Source of the DNA: Streptomyces zinciresistens K42
GTDB lineage: Bacteria > Actinomycetota > Actinomycetes > Streptomycetales > Streptomycetaceae
Reading direction: 5' to 3'
Length of the DNA: 64,000 nucleotides
Assembly (NCBI RefSeq): GCF_000225525.1
Contig: NZ_AGBF01000004.1
Location: 1 to 64,000 of the forward strand
This document shows positions 24,333 through 31,844 of this stretch, piece by piece (positions within the stretch are counted from its first letter, which is position 1; the number at the start of each line of letters is the position of its first letter). The notes under the pieces were generated by a model that was not told the origin of the DNA, made no database searches, and worked only from the letters and a program-made list of their open reading frames with translations. The position numbers and the translations under genes were made by a program.

Positions 24333-24800
24333 TCAGGCTGCCGCGGGCTGCGCTTGAGGATGGTTCTTCGCGGCCTGGTCCAGCACCTGGGTGAAGTGCT
24401 CGGCCCGCTTGTCGCCCTCGGCCTCCTGAGCGCGGAGGTCGCCGAAGCGCTGCCAGTAGCGCCGGCAGACGTCACTGCTCATGACCATCTCGGCGTAGAA
24501 CGGCAGCTGCCCGTCGCGGACGCGGCCGAGGCAGTGTCGGAGGCGGAGGGCGCAGATGAGTCGGTTGGCCGACATGAGCTGCATGTACTCCTCGGCCTTC
24601 ATGTCCTCGGGCTTCCACAGCTCGGCGAGGTCGGCGTTGGTGGACACCCGGTTCAGCCAGTCGAGCTGGTTGCCCGCGAGGAGCGCCTCGTGCCGCTCGG
24701 CCTGGTGCCGTGCGTTCTGCCTGAGCCGGGCGGTTCCGACCACGGCGGTCGTGAGGGACAGGGCAACACCGGCAGTGAGGACGGCGGTAGGGAGCTTCAT
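24333..24800 (-). CDS. DUF6082-type membrane-anchored protein
   Basis: A 155-residue protein with one N-terminal hydrophobic segment (TAVLTAGVALSLTTAVVG) and a helical soluble domain (RHEALLAGNQLDWLNRVSTNADLAELW, LICALRLRHCLG, FYAEMVMSSDVCRRYWQRFGDLR). This arrangement matches Streptomyces proteins annotated DUF6082, frequently found next to ribosomal-peptide clusters; function unknown. It lies directly upstream of the three precursor genes on the same strand. It may be an immunity or processing factor, but nothing in the sequence proves that. Confidence 0.75.
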   Translation of the reverse strand: MKLPTAVLTAGVALSLTTAVVGTARLRQNARHQAERHEALLAGNQLDWLNRVSTNADLAELWKPEDMKAEEYMQLMSANRLICALRLRHCLGRVRDGQLPFYAEMVMSSDVCRRYWQRFGDLRAQEAEGDKRAEHFTQVLDQAAKNHPQAQPAAA

Positions 24801-24874
24801 CGATCAACAACCCTTTCGCAGAGCGGATGTGCGGCATGAAGGCCGAATGGTGGGGACCGCGGTGTTCCGCTTGT

Positions 24875-25450
24875 TCACGCGGCCTCCGCGAGGACGACGC
24901 TCGGGACTTCATCGGTAGAGCCGTTAGGCATGTACCGGCTACGCACCGTCTCCAGTGCGACAGCGATCGGCGGCAGACCGACCGTGGCCCTTCGTTTGTC
25001 GACGGATCCCGGCGCGCGCAGTGGGCACAGCTCGATGCGGTCGGCGCTCAGCAGGAGCTGGGTGCCGTACTCCTGGTCCTGGCCGGTGTTGATAAGGGTG
25101 CGGTCGTGCAGGTGTGCCCAGTGGTGGACGAGCGCGTCGCCGACCTCGACCGCACGTCCGAGCAGGATGGTGGCGGCGCGCTGGAAGACGAGATCGTGGT
25201 CGCTGTGCAGGGCGATGCTCCAGGCGGCTCGGGCAGCAGCAGGGCCGACGAGGCGGTGGCCGGGCCACTCGTATTCGCCCAGGACGCGGTGCAGAAACTT
25301 GGCGTTGGCGTAGTCGGTGTGCCGACCACGGCCGAGTTGGACGCCATCGAGCTGGTTGCGCATGCGTGTGGCCCGGTGCGCTGCCGATTCCGTGGCGCGG
25401 GCGATCAGCTCGCGGGCGATGTCGGGCCGCTGCGGCTTTTCGGTTGTCAC
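24875..25450 (-). CDS. DUF6624-like hypothetical protein
   Basis: A 191-residue protein from GTG 25450, which overlaps the upstream stop (GTGA) and has AAGGGAG upstream. The N-terminal half is helical and Arg-rich (DIARELIARATESAAHRATRMRNQ). The middle reads AWSIALHSDHDLVFQRAATILLGRAVEVGDALVHHWAHLHDRTLINTGQDQEYGTQ. The histidines and the phrase QDQEYGTQ fit the DUF6624 pattern (QQxYGTQ), seen in many actinobacterial proteins of unknown role. It is the last gene of a tight three-gene run headed by a LuxR-type HTH protein. Confidence 0.72.
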   Translation of the reverse strand: MTTEKPQRPDIARELIARATESAAHRATRMRNQLDGVQLGRGRHTDYANAKFLHRVLGEYEWPGHRLVGPAAARAAWSIALHSDHDLVFQRAATILLGRAVEVGDALVHHWAHLHDRTLINTGQDQEYGTQLLLSADRIELCPLRAPGSVDKRRATVGLPPIAVALETVRSRYMPNGSTDEVPSVVLAEAA

Positions 25451-26097
25451 GTGCTGCTCCCTTCTTCCGCGGCAAGATGGGGAGCTTGGGTTTGGCAGCT
25501 GATTAGTGTGCTGAGTCGGGGGCGGTGCTCGGCGGCCAGTTCGAGGTGGGCGACCCGGTCCCCCTCCCGTCCCGGACCGGAACCCCGCACGTCCCAGCCC
25601 ATGTCCGTGAGCCGACGCAGCAGGGCGGCGATGGGTTCGGCTTGCAGGGTGTGGCCTGCCAGGATTTCGGCCCGTACGAGCGGGAGGCTCTGCCGGGCGG
25701 CGAAGTCGGAGGCCCACAGGGTGATCAGCCGGGTGATGTCGTCGGGCTGCTCGGGCAGGGTGTGGACGTGGCCCAGGCGGAGGCAGGGGCCTTCGCCCCA
25801 GCTGAGTCCGGGGTCGCGCGCGGGGACCATGCAGGCGAGCAGCTTTCCGTCCTCGAACAGGCCGGCCGACGTCGTGTGCGGGTCGCGGAACAGGGTCGGC
25901 ACGTCGGCTTGGGCGGGCACGGGGAGGCCGCGCAGGGTGAGCCAGCGCTGCCGGTCCTGCGCGAGGGCAGCGGCTTCCGCGCGCTCGGCGTCCGTACGTA
26001 ACGTGCGCACTGCGTATACGGCGTCCGGGTACTTCGCTGCGAACGAGGTGGAAGCCGGAGGCTCCTCGTTGGCCAGGGGAGTGGGGGGCCTTCTCAC
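25447..26097 (-). CDS. Hypothetical GNAT-like protein
   Basis: A 216-residue protein from GTG 26097. The pattern YAVRTLRTDAERAEAAALAQDRQRWL, then TTSAGLFEDGKLLACMV, then RLGHVHTLPEQPDDITRLITLW, then IAALLRRLTDMGWDV is like an acetyltransferase fold (strand, strand, helix, strand), including an A/G-W motif in place of GF at the end. The acetyl-CoA loop is not clearly preserved, so enzyme activity is uncertain. Both ends overlap neighbouring genes by four bases, so it is co-translated with the LuxR-type gene and the DUF6624-like gene. Confidence 0.6.
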   Translation of the reverse strand: MRRPPTPLANEEPPASTSFAAKYPDAVYAVRTLRTDAERAEAAALAQDRQRWLTLRGLPVPAQADVPTLFRDPHTTSAGLFEDGKLLACMVPARDPGLSWGEGPCLRLGHVHTLPEQPDDITRLITLWASDFAARQSLPLVRAEILAGHTLQAEPIAALLRRLTDMGWDVRGSGPGREGDRVAHLELAAEHRPRLSTLISCQTQAPHLAAEEGSST

Positions 26098-26579
26098 TGG
26101 CTCGCTCCGCTGCGCGCCGCCGGGTCGGTCGGCAGCAGTTTCCAGCTGTGGGCAAGGATCACCAGGTGGGTGGTGTCCCGGGCGTCTGTGTCGGCGAGGA
26201 GTTGGTCGAGTGCGGCGCGCTGGTCGGCGGGGGCGAGCTTGGCGGCGACGGCGATGTCACGGGGGTCGCTGTGCTCGGCGACAGCTCGGAGCAGCAGTCG
26301 CTGTTCCGGGGTGAGGGATGGCGCTGGCCGGTCCGCCGTGGGCGAGGCCACCTGTTGGGTGGTGAACAGGCGGTGCACGATCACCGGGGGCTTGCAGCGG
26401 GGCGGGCAGTGGAGGCTCTCGCGGATGTCGCGGAGGTACTGGCGGATGGTCACGGGTGACAGGACGGTCTGCGTGGCGATCTCTTGGGCCGTGAGGCCGT
26501 TCGCGAGGTGCTGGGCGACGCGCTGCAGGGTCGGCGGCAGGGGCGTGATCGGTGCGCTGGTCGTCACGGGCGGGTTCAC
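26094..26579 (-). CDS. LuxR-type helix-turn-helix protein
   Basis: A 161-residue protein. An HTH of LuxR/GerE type is near residues 18-65: TLQRVAQHLANGLTAQEIATQTVLSPVTIRQYLRDIRESL. The C-terminal half is another helical segment (LTPEQRLLLRAVAEHSDPRDIAVAAKLAPADQRAALDQLL) without a receiver or sensor domain. It is likely a DNA-binding regulator of the lanthipeptide cluster, as it heads the operon. GTG 26579 has GAGAG upstream; the GTG at 26609 has none. Confidence 0.7.
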   Translation of the reverse strand: MNPPVTTSAPITPLPPTLQRVAQHLANGLTAQEIATQTVLSPVTIRQYLRDIRESLHCPPRCKPPVIVHRLFTTQQVASPTADRPAPSLTPEQRLLLRAVAEHSDPRDIAVAAKLAPADQRAALDQLLADTDARDTTHLVILAHSWKLLPTDPAARSGASQ

Positions 26580-26618
26580 GGTGTCTCTCTCGGCTGAGTG
26601 GATGGTCACTGGGAGGGG

Positions 26619-26655
26619 TGCCGCCGGTCCCCGCGGGGGAGGGGGCCGGCGGCAC
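26619..26655. terminator. Hairpin upstream of the lanthipeptide regulator
   Basis: A 10-base stem (26619-26628 with 26646-26655) extended by C/G runs lies between the acyl-CoA dehydrogenase terminator and the regulator gene. It may act as a second terminator for the conservon operon. Confidence 0.45.
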
Positions 26656-26658
26656 GGG

Positions 26659-26700
26659 CCCGTGCGCGGCGGTGGGGAGTCACGGGGTGCCGCGCACGGG
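26659..26700 (-). terminator. Hairpin terminator of the conservon operon
   Basis: A perfect 12-base stem (26659-26670 with 26689-26700), four bases after the acyl-CoA dehydrogenase stop codon on the minus strand. It separates the conservon operon from the lanthipeptide cluster. Confidence 0.7.
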
Positions 26701-26703
26701 GGC

Positions 26704-27957
26704 TCATGCGGCGGTCGGGTCGGGTCGTGCCCAGGCGGCTTCGGCGGCGAGGCGTTCGGACCACTGGATGTGGTCCTCTGCGAAGGCGGCGTCGGCCAGG
26801 CGTATGCGCTGGACTTCGCCGGTTCCGGCCGGTGGGTAGGTGTGCTGGATGTCGCGCCACAGGCGCTGGACGATGTAGTCGCGATCGAGGGCGTTGGCGC
26901 CGTGCAGTTCCATGGCGTCCTGGGCGGACTGGACGGCCCACTGGTGGCCGAGGTATTTCGCGTTGATCAGGTCGGCGTCGCAGGGCAGGCCCTGGTCGAG
27001 GAGGTGCACGGACTGGTAGGCGAGTATCCGTGCGGCGCGCAGGCGGGCCTCCATGCCGCCGACGCGGTCCCGCAGGACCGGCAGGTCGGACAGGGCGCCC
27101 TGGTAGCGGGGGCGGGTGCTCAGCCTGCTGGTGGTGGTGTCCACGACGGTTTCGTGGATGCCGAGGCTGACGGCGGCCAGGTTGGGGCGGCCGTAGAGGA
27201 TGCTGCTGCTCTGGGCCACGGCCAGTCCCTGGCCGACCTCGCCGACCACGTTGTCTTCGGGGACGCGGACGTGATCGAGGTCGAGGCGGCCGGCGGAGAA
27301 GCCATGCAGACCGAGCCCGGCACAGTGGTCGGAGACGGAAAGTCCGGGGCGGTCGGCTTCGACCACGAACGCGGTCAGCGCCTGCGAGGTGCTCACTCCG
27401 GCCGCGGCGGTGCGGGCGACGACGAGGTGGGCTCCAGCGAGGTGACTGTTGCCGATATGGATCTTGCTGCCGGTGATCACCCATTGGTTGCCGATGTGTT
27501 CGGCGGTGGTCTCGATGCCGCCGATGTGTCCGCCGGCGAGCGGTTCGGTCACGGCGATCGACAGCAGCACGGACCCGTCCGCGACCCGGGGAAGCCAGTG
27601 GCCCTTCTGCTCGTAGGTGGCGAAGTGCAGCAGGGCGCCCACGGGGATGAGGGTGGCCTGGAGGATGGCCGCGGCAGCCGCCGAGACCCGCGCGATGCGG
27701 TGGACCAAGACGGTCCTGGCCACGTGTCCGGCGCCCAGCCCGCCGAAGACCGCCGGGACGGTGACGGCGAACCACCGCCGGGCGGCCATCAGGTCGGCGA
27801 CCTTGCGCTCCACCCGGCCCGGAGCGGCCTCCATCCGCGCGGCGCGCGGCGCGACGTGCTCGGCCGCGAAGGCGTCCGCCTCCTGCCACAGCAGATCGTG
27901 GCGGGCGGTGAGGTAGGGACGCAGCGCCGGTGGCGGCGTGGTGGGTGTGGCGGACAT
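26704..27957 (-). CDS. Acyl-CoA dehydrogenase family protein
   Basis: A 417-residue flavin-dependent dehydrogenase. Visible are the helical N-domain (DAFAAEHVAPRAARMEAAPG), the FAD-binding beta-domain (VLLSIAVTEPLAGGHIGGIETTAEHIGNQWVITGSKIHIGNSHLAGAHLVVAR) and the C-terminal helical domain (GRPNLAAVSLGIHETVV, NAKYLGHQWAVQSAQDAMELHGANALDRDYIVQRLWRDI). It would oxidise an acyl thioester, perhaps one linked to a carrier. The ATG at 27957 has GGGAGAGGGAG upstream. It is the last gene of the conservon operon, which is an unusual partner for a signalling operon. Confidence 0.85.
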   Translation of the reverse strand: MSATPTTPPPALRPYLTARHDLLWQEADAFAAEHVAPRAARMEAAPGRVERKVADLMAARRWFAVTVPAVFGGLGAGHVARTVLVHRIARVSAAAAAILQATLIPVGALLHFATYEQKGHWLPRVADGSVLLSIAVTEPLAGGHIGGIETTAEHIGNQWVITGSKIHIGNSHLAGAHLVVARTAAAGVSTSQALTAFVVEADRPGLSVSDHCAGLGLHGFSAGRLDLDHVRVPEDNVVGEVGQGLAVAQSSSILYGRPNLAAVSLGIHETVVDTTTSRLSTRPRYQGALSDLPVLRDRVGGMEARLRAARILAYQSVHLLDQGLPCDADLINAKYLGHQWAVQSAQDAMELHGANALDRDYIVQRLWRDIQHTYPPAGTGEVQRIRLADAAFAEDHIQWSERLAAEAAWARPDPTAA

Positions 27958-28043
27958 GATCTCCCTCTCCCTGGATGAAGGTCGCAACGCGTGGAGCGGC
28001 CGGGGAACGCCTACGGCTCCCGGGTGGGAAGTTGTGGAACGGC

Positions 28044-28685
28044 CTAGCGGACGGGGGCGCGGGTGATGTGGTCCAGCACCTGTGCACTGGCGTTGATGAC
28101 GATGTCCCGCAGACGACGTGCCTCGGCCAGAGGCCGCTTCTCGGGGTCGATGACGCACACCGTGCCCAGCACCGTGCCGCTGTCGTGGATCAACGGAGCG
28201 CCGAAGTAGGAGCGGATTCCGACGGCGTCGACCACCGCGTTGCCGCTGAAGCGCGGGGACGCGTGCACGTCGTGCAGCGGGAGGGCCTTCCTGCGGGCCA
28301 TGACCCCCGGGCACCAGCCGTGGTCCCGGCTCATGGTGCGGCCGACGATCACGAACCCGCTGTCCGCCGGCGGCTGGTGCAGCCCGACGAAAGTCTGCTC
28401 CTCCAGGAACAGGTTGACGAACCCGTACAAGAACCCGGCCCGTTCAGCCATGTTGCGGGCCAGGTCGTCGAAGTCCTCGTTGGCCACCGGGGGCACGCCC
28501 AGGCGGTTGAGCAGCTCGTAACGCTGCGCCAGCTCCAACGACTGCTGAGGTCGCTGGCTGGTGAGGGCGGTGGCGGTCAGGGTGAACGGGCCACGGTTGG
28601 TGTCCCGCATGTCGCGCCGAGGCAAGGACCGGGCGGGCGGGGCAGTCTGCGGCGTGCGGTAGGGGTCGCTGGGGTGCTGTGACAT
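28044..28685 (-). CDS. GAF-domain protein of the conservon
   Basis: A 213-residue protein. After a 45-residue Pro/Arg-rich start, residues 55-205 form a GAF fold: RYELLNRLGVPPVANEDFDDLARNMAERAGFLYGFVNLF, then DHGWCPGVMARRKALPLHDVHASPRFSGN, then IRSYFGAPLIHDSGTVLGTVCVIDPEKRPL. The sequence pattern is close to phytochrome-like small-molecule sensor GAFs, though no bound ligand can be inferred; Cys in DHGWCPG is a candidate thiol sensor. Start and the upstream GTPase stop overlap by one base (TGATG). Confidence 0.82.
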   Translation of the reverse strand: MSQHPSDPYRTPQTAPPARSLPRRDMRDTNRGPFTLTATALTSQRPQQSLELAQRYELLNRLGVPPVANEDFDDLARNMAERAGFLYGFVNLFLEEQTFVGLHQPPADSGFVIVGRTMSRDHGWCPGVMARRKALPLHDVHASPRFSGNAVVDAVGIRSYFGAPLIHDSGTVLGTVCVIDPEKRPLAEARRLRDIVINASAQVLDHITRAPVR

Positions 28686-29347
28686 CAGGCGTCCTGGAGG
28701 GTGGTAGAAGGGGTGTGACCAGCGCGATTGGTGGTGGCGGCGCTGTTCACGGCGTGGTCGACGAGGGCCAGCAGAACGCCGGCGACTTGATTCGGCTCGC
28801 GGGCGTCGCAGATGACCACCGGCACGGCGGCGGGGAGTTCGAGAGCGGCGCGGACCTGCTCGGGGTGGTAGCGGTGTGCGCCGTCGAACTGGTTCACCGC
28901 GACGACGAAGGGCAGGCCGATGTCTTCGAAGAAGCTGACGGGCGTGAAGCTGCTCTCCAAGCGGCGGGTGTCGACCAGGACGACCGCGCCGACGGCGCCG
29001 CGGGAGAGGTCGTACCAGAGGTCGACGAACCGGTCCTGGCCCGGCGTGCCGAACAGGAACAGCTCCAGAGGCATCGGCGCGTCGGGCAGGCTCAGTCGGC
29101 CGAAGTCGAAGGCGACCGTGGTGGTGGTCTTCGCTTCGATGCCCGCCAGGCTGTCGACGTCTGCGCTCGCCGCGGTCAGGTACTCCTCCGTACTCAGCGG
29201 CGTGATCTCGCTGACGGCGCCCACGGCGGTGGTCTTGCCCGCGCCGAAACCGCCGGCGATCACGATCTTCAGCACGGTCGGCGCACCGGCCTGCGAGCGC
29301 GGCGAAACCGTGGTCGGGTCATCCGGCCTGGGGATAGGCGACGGCAT
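28685..29347 (-). CDS. cvnD: Conservon small GTPase (CvnD type)
   Basis: A 220-residue P-loop protein: Walker A GGFGAGKTT, switch-like TTTTVAFDFGRLSL, G3 FGTPGQDRFVDLW, and N-x-F-D (VNQFDGAH) at the G4 position instead of NKxD. Conservon GTPases of this kind partner with kinase-like, roadblock and DUF742 proteins and are thought to work like a simplified eukaryotic receptor-coupled G-protein. ATG 29347 lies inside the upstream DUF742 gene (29-base overlap). The N-terminal 25 residues are Pro/Ser-rich. Confidence 0.92.
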   Translation of the reverse strand: MPSPIPRPDDPTTVSPRSQAGAPTVLKIVIAGGFGAGKTTAVGAVSEITPLSTEEYLTAASADVDSLAGIEAKTTTTVAFDFGRLSLPDAPMPLELFLFGTPGQDRFVDLWYDLSRGAVGAVVLVDTRRLESSFTPVSFFEDIGLPFVVAVNQFDGAHRYHPEQVRAALELPAAVPVVICDAREPNQVAGVLLALVDHAVNSAATTNRAGHTPSTTLQDA

Positions 29348-29726
29348 CAGGCCACTTCCTCTTCAAGCCGGCGGAAACGGCTGCCAGCATTTGGATAGAC
29401 GGACCGGACCCTGCGCCGGTATCGGCATAGGACTGGGTCAGGGGGACGACGAGGGCGTCGGCGTCCAGGAGGTCGGACACGAGGATCTTGACGGCCGTCA
29501 CGGGCCGGCCAAGGCGGCCCGCCAGCTCGACCACCGACCGCCGGCGCTCCCGGCACAGGGCGAGAATCTCCTCGCACTCCTCGGCCTGCGCCGGGCCGGG
29601 CCTTCCCTGCCCGGCCTCCAGGACGGTTTCCAGAGCGAGCAGGTGCCGCGGCTTGGTACGCCCGCGCGTCAGCGTGTAGGTCCGCACGAACGCCGACTCC
29701 TCGGCCGCGCGGCCGTACGTGGTCAC
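29319..29726 (-). CDS. cvnC: DUF742 conservon protein (CvnC type)
   Basis: A 135-residue DUF742 protein: FVRTYTLTRGRTKP, then ALCRERRRSVVELAGRLGRPVTAVKILVSDLLDADALVV. The second stretch is a winged-helix-like fold. It is the third member of the conservon quartet and probably links the roadblock protein to the GTPase. GTG start at 29726 overlaps the roadblock stop (GTGA). Confidence 0.92.
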   Translation of the reverse strand: MTTYGRAAEESAFVRTYTLTRGRTKPRHLLALETVLEAGQGRPGPAQAEECEEILALCRERRRSVVELAGRLGRPVTAVKILVSDLLDADALVVPLTQSYADTGAGSGPSIQMLAAVSAGLKRKWPDAVAYPQAG

Positions 29727-30235
29727 CGGACCTCTCCGCCCGTGCCCACGCGGACGGGGATCAGCATGTACGGGGCGAACCGCTGGACCAGGCGCCCCAT
29801 CTCGAAGCCGACGGTGCCCACGTCGGCGTCCCGGGTGGCGATGACAGCGAGGATCGTGTCCACCTCACCCCGTTCGGCCCCGGGGTGGTTGTCGAAGGCC
29901 GCGCTGCGCCCGGCGCTCTGGACGAAGAACAGGCAGTCGTCTCGCTCGATGATGACCTGCCGGGCCGGCCTCTTCTTGTGGCTGGGGCCGGTGATGTTCG
30001 CCGCGAGGGAGGCGACCCCGCTGAAGGCGGCCGACAGTTCGTCCGCCCAGTCCTTGTCGACGTCGCTGTCCAGCAGCCGCAGTCCGTCGCGCGAGAGCAG
30101 GACGGCGTGCGTGACGCCCGGCGTCTCGGAGGCGAACTGACGCAGCAGCCAGGCCATGCTGTCCCGCTGTCCGCTTGTCGTCGCGGATGCGGGCGTGCCG
30201 TCGGTCACGTTGTTCATCGCGGGGTGGGTGCTCAT
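29723..30235 (-). CDS. cvnB: Roadblock/LC7 conservon protein (CvnB type)
   Basis: A 170-residue roadblock/LC7 protein: MAWLLRQFASETPGVTHAVLLSRDGLRLLDSD, then ELSAAFSGVASLAANITGP, then GFEMGRLVQRFAPYMLIPVR. In other conservons such proteins bind the GTPase and regulate its nucleotide state. ATG 30235 has GGAG upstream. The N-terminal 25 residues are disordered. Confidence 0.92.
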   Translation of the reverse strand: MSTHPAMNNVTDGTPASATTSGQRDSMAWLLRQFASETPGVTHAVLLSRDGLRLLDSDVDKDWADELSAAFSGVASLAANITGPSHKKRPARQVIIERDDCLFFVQSAGRSAAFDNHPGAERGEVDTILAVIATRDADVGTVGFEMGRLVQRFAPYMLIPVRVGTGGEVR

Positions 30236-30303
30236 GGGGATCGCTCCAGAAGGGGGAAGGGCCAGTGGGTGTACTGGGCCGCCGGGAACGCGGAAGAAGC
30301 GGG

Positions 30304-31818
30304 TCAGGGGGTGGGGTCTTCTGTCGAGGCGGGAGGGGGACTGGCGGTGCCGCCGGCCTGGAGGCCGCTGCGGAAGGCGGCTGCCAGCCCGGGCGTCGCC
30401 GCGGACACGGGGGCTTGCTCCCGCTCCCGTGGCGGACGGAAAGGCTCCGACCGACGCGTGCGCGTGGGAAGAGCGGGCGCGTCGGCCGAATGACCCGCCG
30501 AGGTCGATGCCCCAGCGGCGCCGGGGCGTGCGACCTGCCCCACCCCTGGGGCGGCAGGAGCCGCGGCCACCTGCTGCGGCTGCTGCCCGGACATGCGAGC
30601 TTCCTCGGGCTGCGGCGCACCCGCGTCCTCGACCGATGGAATGGCTACCAGGAGCCGTGCCGGTATGACGACCAGGGCGGTGGTGCCTCCCGTCGCGTTC
30701 TCCTGCAGGAGGACGGACAACCCGTGTGACTGGGCGATCTTCGCGGCGACCAGCAGGCCGAGCTGTCCAGCCCGGACCTGGCCGCTGACGTCGACCTCGT
30801 CCGGGGCTTTGAGCAGGTGGTTCATCTGTGCCCGCGTCTGCGGGTGCATGGGGATGGCGCGGTCCTCGACCTCGATGGCCAGCCCGTGTGGCACCCGCTG
30901 CGCGCGCACCATCACCCGCGTTTCTGGATCCGAGCACTCGCAGGCGTTCTCGATCAGCTCGGCCAGCAGGTGCGTCAGGTCCGGCCCCACATGGCCGGGC
31001 AACCCCAGCTCGGCGCCCACGGATCCGGCCGCGACGGCCACCCGCGGATACTGCACGACCTCGGAGACAGCGCCACGCAGGGCCGTCGTGACGGGAACGG
31101 GCCGGCGCACGCTGCGCAGGGACTGTCCGCCCAGGACCGCCGTGCTCTCGACCTGGCGGCGCATCCGCGTCACGAGGTGATCGATCTCGAAGATCTTGGC
31201 CAGCAGTTCCGGGTCGTCGGTCAGCATCTCCAGCTGGCTCAGTGCCTGGAGTGCCTTGCTGACCAGGGCGTGCTCGCGCATGGCCAGGCGGCGAAGCACT
31301 TCCAGGAGGACCACGGACTGGGACTCGTCGTGCACGCGGATCAGCGACATGATGGCCTGCGCCTGGAGGGCACTCAGCGCGTTGTCGATCCCGGCGTTCG
31401 CAGTGGGCGACTGCGCGGTGTGCGGGTCCGGCAACGCTGGACGTTTTCCGCGGCACAGCTCGTCCGCCGACCACTGCACCGACTTCTCAACGGCTGCCGC
31501 TGCCCCTGTGACCGCTGTCAGCGCTGCTGCCTGGGACTCCTCCACTGCCGACTGCACGGCACTGGCCACGGTGCGCGTTCCGTGTGCCGCCACCGCGAGG
31601 ACCGCCGCCAGTCCGCAGACCAGGCCGGCCAGGACCCAGCCGGGGCCTACGACGGACCCCGACCGGAGAGCGAAGGCGGCGAGCAGCAGCGCGGCAAGGA
31701 GTGCCAGGGGCAGTGCCACGGCGCGACGGGCGAGGTACAGCGTGGTCGCGTCGACCGGGGGCCGCCGTCTGCGGTGGCCGGTAGCGGCCGGCCGTGCCGG
31801 GAAGGCGCTGTCAGGCAT
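30304..31818 (-). CDS. cvnA: Conservon kinase-like membrane protein (CvnA type)
   Basis: A 504-residue protein. Residues 30-75 contain two membrane segments (VALPLALLAALLLAAFAL; GWVLAGLVCGLAAVLAVAAHG). A coiled helical region precedes an HATPase-like domain near 265-410: LTHLLAELIENACECSDPETRVMVRAQRVPHGLAIEVEDRAIPMH, then GQLGLLVAAKIAQSHGLSVLLQENATGGTTALVVIP. The N-box asparagine is present (ELIENA). A Pro-rich tail follows (RTRRSEPFRPPREREQ). It is probably the membrane sensor that starts the conservon relay. The ATG at 31818 has GAGGA upstream; it lies 27 bases after the GH15 gene. Confidence 0.9.
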   Translation of the reverse strand: MPDSAFPARPAATGHRRRRPPVDATTLYLARRAVALPLALLAALLLAAFALRSGSVVGPGWVLAGLVCGLAAVLAVAAHGTRTVASAVQSAVEESQAAALTAVTGAAAAVEKSVQWSADELCRGKRPALPDPHTAQSPTANAGIDNALSALQAQAIMSLIRVHDESQSVVLLEVLRRLAMREHALVSKALQALSQLEMLTDDPELLAKIFEIDHLVTRMRRQVESTAVLGGQSLRSVRRPVPVTTALRGAVSEVVQYPRVAVAAGSVGAELGLPGHVGPDLTHLLAELIENACECSDPETRVMVRAQRVPHGLAIEVEDRAIPMHPQTRAQMNHLLKAPDEVDVSGQVRAGQLGLLVAAKIAQSHGLSVLLQENATGGTTALVVIPARLLVAIPSVEDAGAPQPEEARMSGQQPQQVAAAPAAPGVGQVARPGAAGASTSAGHSADAPALPTRTRRSEPFRPPREREQAPVSAATPGLAAAFRSGLQAGGTASPPPASTEDPTP

Positions 31819-31844
31819 GGGAATCCTCGTCAGGGGTGGGGTGG

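Noticed and set aside
26094..26609. LuxR-type gene starting at GTG 26609
   Set aside because: No ribosome site there; GTG 26579 has one and is preferred.
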